Positions 6,180 to 11,269 of a stretch of 17,728 bases of DNA are shown one piece after another; the stretch's first letter is position 1; each line of letters starts with the position of its first letter. Source of the stretch: an uncultured Rhodocyclaceae bacterium (GTDB lineage Bacteria > Pseudomonadota > Gammaproteobacteria > Burkholderiales > Rhodocyclaceae); the NCBI GenBank assembly GCA_937892345.1, contig CALAGF010000038.1:1-17728 (forward strand). The letters run 5' to 3'. The translations under genes were made by a program, and so were the position numbers. The notes below the pieces were generated by a model that saw only the letters and a program-made list of their open reading frames with translations, did not search any database and was not told the DNA's origin.

Positions 6180-7469
6180 ATGCACAAGAAAATCACCATG
6201 CGCCTGATTCCGGCGTTGATCGCAGTCACGTTTTCCGGTGGCGCATTTGCCGCAGCTTTCCAGTTGACCGGCCTGAGCGCCTCGGGCGTCGGTATCGCCA
6301 ACGCCGGTGCGGCTGCTTCTGCGGAAGACACCAGCACCCTGTATTACAACCCGGCCGGGATGACCTATCTGTCCGAGGGGCACAACATCAGCTTCGCCAC
6401 GACACTTTTGGATCGGAGCACCCGTTTTACTAACGAGGGTACCCGAGGGTACGGTGGTGTTTATCCGGTCGGCGATAGCGGCGGTGATGGTGGTGGGTTG
6501 CATGCCGTTCCTTCCCTCTATTATTCCTATTCCCTGGCACCGCAGTGGCGTCTGGGTCTGGCGATCAATCCGACTTTCGCGGATGAGACCGAATACGACA
6601 AAAATTTTGTCGGCCGCTATTCCGGGTTGAAGACCAAAATTCGCGTCATCAACGTAAACCCCTCTGTTGCGTACAAGGCGAACGATGCGTTGTCTCTGGC
6701 AGTTGGTATCAATTTTGCGAAGGCTGACGTCGAATTCAACCAAGCCGCGCCGAACCCAGGTGGCCCGACTCAGCCAGATGGTTCAGGCACCTTGGAGGGG
6801 GATGCTACAGGCTGGGGCTACAACCTGGGTTTGATGTATCAGGTGTCGAAGGATACGCGCGTTGGCCTGAGCTATCGCTCGAAGATCAAGTTCGATCTGG
6901 AAGGGTCGCAAAATGTTCAGATTCCGGGGCTTGGGACCGTTATCAATCGTTCGATTACAGCCGAACTGACGACGCCGGACACTGCTTCTCTTGCTATTCA
7001 CCACCAGCTGAATCCGAAGTGGGCGGTTCTCGCCGACTACACGTGGACGGGCTGGAGCAGTCTGCAAAAGCTTGAGCCGGTGACGTCGACTGGTGCCCGC
7101 GCCGTAGCACCGCTGCGCTACAACTTCAAAGACACCTATCGCGTCGGTCTGGGTACCACTTACCAACTGAACGACCAGTGGATGCTGCGACTGGGTGTTG
7201 CCTTTGACAAGGGTGCTGTCCCCGACGACGCTTCCCGCACGATGACCGTGCCGGATCAGGATCGCACCTGGCTGGCGATCGGTGCAAAGTGGAAGATCAC
7301 ACCGAAAGCCTCGCTCGATGTTGGCTATGCGCACATTTTCGTGAAGGAAGCCAAGACAGCACGAAATGTTTATACGAACGCGACTGAAGCGGTGGTCGCG
7401 CAGACCGTCCGCGGCAAGTTCGAAACCTCTGCAGACTATCTGTCGGTCCAGCTCAACTACGCGTTCTAA
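6180..7469 (+). CDS. fadL: FadL-family outer-membrane long-chain fatty acid transporter
   Basis: This 429-residue protein is a FadL/TodX-type beta-barrel that brings long-chain fatty acids or other hydrophobic compounds across the outer membrane. The N-terminus has a Sec signal peptide: basic HKKITMR, a hydrophobic core LIPALIAVTFSGG, and probable cleavage after AFA near residue 23. The mature protein starts with AAFQLTGLSASGVGIANAG, like the FadL hatch N-terminus, followed by STLYYNPAGMTYL with the conserved NPA. The middle has FADETEYDKNFVGRYSGLKTKIRVINVNPSVAYK, typical of FadL. The C-terminus ends in phenylalanine (QLNYAF), the usual outer-membrane barrel signal. Start ATG 6180 has AGGAG 8 nt upstream and directly begins the signal peptide; an in-frame TTG at 6114 is upstream of that and overlaps the operator. 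Third codon positions are more A/T than in neighbours. An operator lies upstream and a strong terminator downstream, suggesting a separately controlled gene. Confidence 0.94.
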   Translation: MHKKITMRLIPALIAVTFSGGAFAAAFQLTGLSASGVGIANAGAAASAEDTSTLYYNPAGMTYLSEGHNISFATTLLDRSTRFTNEGTRGYGGVYPVGDSGGDGGGLHAVPSLYYSYSLAPQWRLGLAINPTFADETEYDKNFVGRYSGLKTKIRVINVNPSVAYKANDALSLAVGINFAKADVEFNQAAPNPGGPTQPDGSGTLEGDATGWGYNLGLMYQVSKDTRVGLSYRSKIKFDLEGSQNVQIPGLGTVINRSITAELTTPDTASLAIHHQLNPKWAVLADYTWTGWSSLQKLEPVTSTGARAVAPLRYNFKDTYRVGLGTTYQLNDQWMLRLGVAFDKGAVPDDASRTMTVPDQDRTWLAIGAKWKITPKASLDVGYAHIFVKEAKTARNVYTNATEAVVAQTVRGKFETSADYLSVQLNYAF

Positions 7470-7494
7470 CCGAATCAATCCTTGCGTGACTATT

Positions 7495-7521
7495 ATCCCC
7501 GGCATGTCCGGGGATTTTTTT
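7495..7521 (+). terminator. Intrinsic terminator after fadL
   Basis: A perfect 8-bp stem, ATCCCCGG (7495-7502) and CCGGGGAT (7508-7515), with a 5-nt loop CATGT, runs straight into seven T residues (7515-7521). It starts 25 nt after the fadL stop and lies 31 nt before the next gene, so it should end fadL transcripts or limit read-through into the aldehyde dehydrogenase operon. Confidence 0.9.
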
Positions 7522-7552
7522 ACCCCTTGCTGTTGCACGGACGGTGATCGAT

Positions 7553-8968
7553 ATGGCTTTCGCTCCTGATCTTGGTGCGCTGCTTGGCGTTCAGCGCCAG
7601 GCTTTCCTGGCCGACCCCCAGCCGGATATCGCATCGCGGCTTGACCGCCTGCGTCGTCTCGAAAGCCTGCTCCTCCAGCACGGCGATGAGATTTCGGCGG
7701 CGATCGACGCGGATTTTTCCGGGCGGCCCGGCATGGAAACCGGGCTGCTCGAACTCTTCCCGAGCCTGGAGGGCATTGCCTATGCCCGCAAGAATCTGGC
7801 GCGCTGGATGCGTGATGAGCGGCGACATGTCGCGCTGTGGTTCCTGCCCGGCCGGGCGCGGGTGCGCTGGCAGCCGCTGGGTGTGGTCGGCATCGTCGTG
7901 CCATGGAACTACCCGCTGTATCTGGCCATCGGCCCGCTCACCGCCGCGCTGGCGGCCGGAAATCGCGCGCTGGTCAAGCTTTCCGAATTCACCCCGCGAT
8001 TTGCCGAATGCTTTGCCAGGCTTGTCGCCGCCCGGTTTGCGCCGGACGAAGTGGCCATCGTGCAAGGGGATGCCGCGGTAGCCGAACAATTCTGCCGCTT
8101 GCCGTTCGATGCCCTGCTGTTCACCGGCTCGACGGCGATTGGCCGGCGGGTGATGGCGGCGGCCGCCGAGAACCTGACGCCGCTGACCCTTGAACTGGGT
8201 GGCAAGTCGCCGGTCGTGATCGCGCCGGATTTTGACCTGAAGCTGGCGGCACGCCGTATCGTTTTTGGCAAGTTGCTCAATGCCGGCCAGACCTGCGTGG
8301 CACCGGACTATGTGCTGGTGCCACGCGGCAGCGAGGGCGCCTTTGCCGAGGCGGTGCGCCAGGCAGCCCGCCAGCTTTACGGCGACGGCAGGAATGGCGA
8401 CTACGCCAGCATCATCAATGACCGGCAACACGCCCGCTTGCTCGGCCTGCTCGATGAAGTAAAGGCGAAGGGCGCGCGCTGCCTGCCGCTGTTCGACGGC
8501 GAGGGGGCGTTGCCCGGGCGCCGGCTGATGCCGCATGTCGTGCTCGATATGCCGCTCGATTCAGCCCTGATGCGCGACGAAATCTTTGGCCCGCTGTTGC
8601 CCGTGCTGCCCTATGACACGCTCGATCAGGCGGTCGATTTCATCAATGGCCGGGATCGGCCCTTGGCGCTCTACCTGTTCGACAACGATCGGCGACGGGT
8701 GGAAAGCCTGATCGACCGCACCCGCTCGGGCGGCGTGACGGTCAACGATTGCATGCTGCACGTGGCGCAGGACGACCTGCCCTTCGGTGGCATTGGCGCG
8801 AGTGGCATGGGGCAGTATCACGGCACTGAGGGGTTTCGCACCTTTTCGAAGGCGCGGCCGATCTTCCGCCAGGCGCGTTTCAATACGCTGCCCTTGCTGG
8901 CGCCGCCTTACGGCGAGCGAGCGCAACGCCTGCTCAAGCTGATGCTGGGCTGGGGGCGGCGCAAATGA
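7553..8968 (+). CDS. laoC: Aldehyde dehydrogenase, LaoC / coniferyl-aldehyde-dehydrogenase type
   Basis: NAD(P)-dependent aldehyde dehydrogenase of 471 residues (family PF00171) that oxidises an aldehyde to its acid. The general base is Glu214 in LELGGKSPVV and the nucleophile is Cys248 in NAGQTCVAPDYV, 34 residues apart as usual. The cofactor region has VPWNYPLYLAIGPLTAALAAGN and FTGSTAIGRRVM. The family also includes coniferyl aldehyde dehydrogenases, so substrate cannot be read from sequence alone. It overlaps the next gene by ATGA, and the aldehyde dehydrogenase / Tat small protein / GMC enzyme order matches laoC-laoB-laoA, a long-chain alcohol oxidation system described in Pseudomonas aeruginosa. 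A fatty aldehyde substrate is therefore likely. ATG 7553 is preceded by GGACGG at 8 nt; a GTG at 7544 in the same frame is an alternative start adding three residues. No laoR-like regulator gene adjoins it. Confidence 0.88.
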   Translation: MAFAPDLGALLGVQRQAFLADPQPDIASRLDRLRRLESLLLQHGDEISAAIDADFSGRPGMETGLLELFPSLEGIAYARKNLARWMRDERRHVALWFLPGRARVRWQPLGVVGIVVPWNYPLYLAIGPLTAALAAGNRALVKLSEFTPRFAECFARLVAARFAPDEVAIVQGDAAVAEQFCRLPFDALLFTGSTAIGRRVMAAAAENLTPLTLELGGKSPVVIAPDFDLKLAARRIVFGKLLNAGQTCVAPDYVLVPRGSEGAFAEAVRQAARQLYGDGRNGDYASIINDRQHARLLGLLDEVKAKGARCLPLFDGEGALPGRRLMPHVVLDMPLDSALMRDEIFGPLLPVLPYDTLDQAVDFINGRDRPLALYLFDNDRRRVESLIDRTRSGGVTVNDCMLHVAQDDLPFGGIGASGMGQYHGTEGFRTFSKARPIFRQARFNTLPLLAPPYGERAQRLLKLMLGWGRRK

Positions 8969-9540
8969 AGCCTCGGGCGACTGATGCCGGGCGGCTGACC
9001 CGGCGCCGCTTCCTGAGTGCCGGGCTGCTTGCCGGATCGCTTGCCGGATCGCTTGCCCTCGGCGGCGGCCTGCTGTTCTGGCCGCGTTCGGTACCGCCGG
9101 GCGTCGACGGAGAGTCGCGGCGCTGGCAATTCCTTTCTCCGGCCAATGCGCAGGCGGTGATCGTCCTGGCGCCGGCCTTGCTTGGCCCGACCGCCAGCGC
9201 CGCGCTGATCGCCTCGCCGGCCAGGCGCTACATGCTGGCCGACGGCGTGGATCAGGCCATTTGCCTGCTCACGCCCGGCACCCGCGACGAATTACGGCAG
9301 CTATTCGAACTGCTCGCCTCACCCGGCGGGCGCCTGCTGATGCTGGGGCAGATGGCTGACTGGCCGGCAGCGAGCGAATCCGCGCTGCAATCCGGGCTGG
9401 ATGCCTGGCGCGGGGCGCGGCTGGATCTTGTGAAATCGGCCTACGACGGCTTGCGTGACCTGGTTTTCGCGGTCTGGTACGGCGATCCGGCCAATCAGGA
9501 TTACCTGCCGGGCTTCGGCTGGCCGGAGCTTCACTCATGA
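8965..9540 (+). CDS. laoB: Tat-signal small protein, LaoB type (partner of GMC oxidoreductase)
   Basis: Small protein of 191 residues with a clear twin-arginine export signal: RLTRRRFLSAG at residues 10-20, then a hydrophobic stretch of Ala/Leu/Gly up to about residue 40. The remainder has no motif I recognise with certainty; it resembles the small (gamma, Tat-bearing) subunits that accompany flavin dehydrogenases of the gluconate/fructose/glucose dehydrogenase type. It overlaps both neighbours by ATGA (start 8965 in laoC stop, stop in laoA start), so the three genes are translationally coupled. In such pairs the small subunit carries the catalytic subunit through the Tat pathway. The next protein has no signal peptide of its own, which fits this role. 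The corresponding lao gene in Pseudomonas has the same position. A 12-bp tandem repeat lies in its signal-peptide coding part. Confidence 0.72.
   Translation: MKPRATDAGRLTRRRFLSAGLLAGSLAGSLALGGGLLFWPRSVPPGVDGESRRWQFLSPANAQAVIVLAPALLGPTASAALIASPARRYMLADGVDQAICLLTPGTRDELRQLFELLASPGGRLLMLGQMADWPAASESALQSGLDAWRGARLDLVKSAYDGLRDLVFAVWYGDPANQDYLPGFGWPELHS
9027..9057 (+). repeat. In-frame 12-bp tandem repeat in the Tat signal peptide
   Basis: GCTTGCCGGATC occurs twice back to back (9027-9038, 9039-9050), followed by a partial third unit GCTTGCC (9051-9057). It encodes the repeated LAGSLAGSLA of the signal peptide hydrophobic core. Because the unit is a multiple of three, gain or loss of copies would change core length by four residues without a frameshift. 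Confidence 0.85.
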
Positions 9541-11132
9541 CGCAGCGCCCTTTCGATTTTATTGGTCATGCCTTCGATACCCGCTGGCAGCACGTCGATG
9601 CCGGTGCGCAGCCCGGCGACCTTCAGCTGGAAGGCGATGTCGTGGTGATCGGTACCGGTGCCGGTGGCGGCACGGCCGCTTATTGCCTGGCCCGCGCCGG
9701 GCTCGATGTCATCCTGCTCGAGGAGGGGCCGCTGCGCACGGCGCGGGATTTCAAGTTGCAGGAGCGCAGTGCCTATCCCGACTTGTATCAGGAAGCTGCC
9801 GCGCGCAAAACGGCGGACAAGGCCATTGCCATCCTGCAGGGCAGGGCGGTGGGCGGTTCGACGCTGGTGAACTGGACGACCAGCCTGCGCACGCCAGAGC
9901 CAACGCTGAACCATTGGCACCAGCACCATGGCTGGTCGATGGCCGATGCTGCTGCGATGGCGCCTTGGTTCGCCGATGCCGAAGCGCGGCACGGTGTCAT
10001 GCCCTGGCCAACGCCACCCAACCCGAACAATGCCATCCTGGGACGCGGCCTGGCTGCCCTGGGTGGCCAGGGCAAGGTCGTGCCGCGCAATGTCAGCGGC
10101 TGCTGGAATCTCGGGGCCTGCGGCCTCGGCTGTCCGACCAACGCTAAGCAATCCGCCCTGGTCGCCCTGCTGCCAACGGTTCTCGACCGGGGTGGGCGGC
10201 TGCTCTCGCGGGTGCGGGTCGATCGCCTGCGTATCGTCGGTGGTCGGGTCGAAGGGGTCGAGGCGCAGGCCATCGGGCCGTCTGGCCACGCCGATGTCGG
10301 CCGACGGATCAGCGTTCGTGCCCGCCACGTCGTGCTCGCCGCCGGGGCGATTGGCTCGCCGGCCATTTTGCTGCGCTCCGGGGCGCCTGATCCGCATGAT
10401 CGCCTGGGCCGGCAAACCTGCCTGCATCCGGTGGTCATGTCGGCGGCAACCATGCCGGAGCGGGTCAGCGGTCACGCCGGCGCGCCGCAAACCGTCTACA
10501 GCGATGACTACCTCTGGCCGACCGACGGTGGCGCCGGCTTCAAGCTGGAGGTATCACCGGTCTATCCGATGATCGCCGCCCTGGTGTTGCGCGGGCACGG
10601 GGCGGCGCACGCCGCGGCGATGGCTGAACTCGATCACGCGCAGATCACGCTGGCTTTGCTGCGCGACGGCTTTCACCCTGAGAGCGTCGGCGGACGGGTG
10701 CGCCTTGACCGCTACGGCCATCCGCAGCTCGACTATCCGCTGACCCCTTACCTGTTCGATGGCATGCGCCGCGCCTATCTGACCATGGCAGAGCTGCAGT
10801 TCGCGGCCGGTGCGAAGAGTGTGCTGCCCATCCACGACGACGCGGCCCCCTACCGCAGCTGGGCGGAGGCGCGCCAGGCGATTGCCGCGCTGCCGATGCA
10901 GGCCCTGCGGGCCAAGGTGGTCAGTGCGCACGTCATGGGCGGCTGCGCCTTGTCGCCCGAGGCACGGAACGGGGTGGCGAACCTGCAGGGACGGCATCAT
11001 CAACTCGACAAGCTGAGCATTATCGACGGTTCCATTTTTCCAACCTCCATTGGCGCCAATCCCCAGTTGTCGATCTATGCGTTCGCTGCCCGGCTGGCGG
11101 AAGGGCTTGCCAGCGAGCTGAAAGGGGGTTGA
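9537..11132 (+). CDS. laoA: GMC-family long-chain alcohol oxidoreductase, LaoA type
   Basis: FAD-dependent GMC oxidoreductase of 531 residues that probably oxidises long-chain primary alcohols to aldehydes. The dinucleotide-binding motif VVVIGTGAGGGTAA (Gly39-Gly44) is near the N-terminus, followed by LEEGP. The GMC second signature region has VLAAGAIGSPAILLRSG. The catalytic pair is His465 (SAHVMGGC) and Asn508 (GANPQLS). A cysteine cluster, Cys189, Cys195 and Cys199 (CWNLGACGLGCPTNAKQS), is typical of this long-chain alcohol subgroup; its C-x5-C-x3-C spacing equals that of the 3Fe-4S site in bacterial FAD-glucose dehydrogenase. No signal peptide is visible, so export would need the Tat signal of the preceding protein. 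It overlaps laoB by ATGA (GGAG about 9 nt before the start) and ends 137 nt before the next operon. Family firm, substrate inferred from the lao gene order and fatty-acid context. Confidence 0.87.
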   Translation: MTQRPFDFIGHAFDTRWQHVDAGAQPGDLQLEGDVVVIGTGAGGGTAAYCLARAGLDVILLEEGPLRTARDFKLQERSAYPDLYQEAAARKTADKAIAILQGRAVGGSTLVNWTTSLRTPEPTLNHWHQHHGWSMADAAAMAPWFADAEARHGVMPWPTPPNPNNAILGRGLAALGGQGKVVPRNVSGCWNLGACGLGCPTNAKQSALVALLPTVLDRGGRLLSRVRVDRLRIVGGRVEGVEAQAIGPSGHADVGRRISVRARHVVLAAGAIGSPAILLRSGAPDPHDRLGRQTCLHPVVMSAATMPERVSGHAGAPQTVYSDDYLWPTDGGAGFKLEVSPVYPMIAALVLRGHGAAHAAAMAELDHAQITLALLRDGFHPESVGGRVRLDRYGHPQLDYPLTPYLFDGMRRAYLTMAELQFAAGAKSVLPIHDDAAPYRSWAEARQAIAALPMQALRAKVVSAHVMGGCALSPEARNGVANLQGRHHQLDKLSIIDGSIFPTSIGANPQLSIYAFAARLAEGLASELKGG

Positions 11133-11185
11133 GGCGGGTGTTGCCTGAGCCTCGGCGGGCCTGGAAAAAATCCTCAAAAAATATG

Positions 11186-11213
11186 TTGACCCGGGGGTGT
11201 GCTTGTTTATAAT
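11186..11213 (+). promoter_or_regulatory. Sigma70-type promoter of the fadB operon
   Basis: TTGACC (11186-11191) and TATAAT (11208-11213) are separated by 16 bp. The -10 is a perfect consensus and the -35 matches five of six. Transcription should begin near 11220, giving a leader of about 50 nt before the TTG start at 11270. This is the strongest promoter-like sequence in the window. Confidence 0.8.
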
Positions 11214-11228
11214 TCAAACGTTCGTTTT
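11213..11228. promoter_or_regulatory. Putative PsrA/FadR-like TetR operator over the fadB promoter
   Basis: TTCAAACGTTCGTTTT contains AAACG-TT-CGTTT, an inverted repeat, and has the same TTCAAACGT start as the fadL-upstream site at 6101-6118. It overlaps the last base of the -10 box and the expected transcription start, so a bound repressor would block initiation. A role in induction by acyl-CoA or fatty acid is inference from known PsrA/FadR-type systems. Confidence 0.68.
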
Positions 11229-11256
11229 ATTTTAACGAAGCCGCAAAAAGAGACCT

Positions 11257-11263
11257 AAAGGAG
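11257..11263 (+). promoter_or_regulatory. Strong ribosome binding site for a TTG start
   Basis: AAAGGAG is 6 nt upstream of TTG 11270. There is no ATG or GTG between it and the conserved dehydrogenase N-terminus (NKLIVKKAAVLGAGVMG), so TTG is the probable start codon. Confidence 0.8.
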
Positions 11264-11269
11264 AATCGC

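Noticed and set aside
11133..11156. GAGGC/GCCTC hairpin after the GMC gene as a terminator
   Set aside because: The stem is only five base pairs with a long loop and no T-run follows, so the lao transcript may read into the fadB operon.
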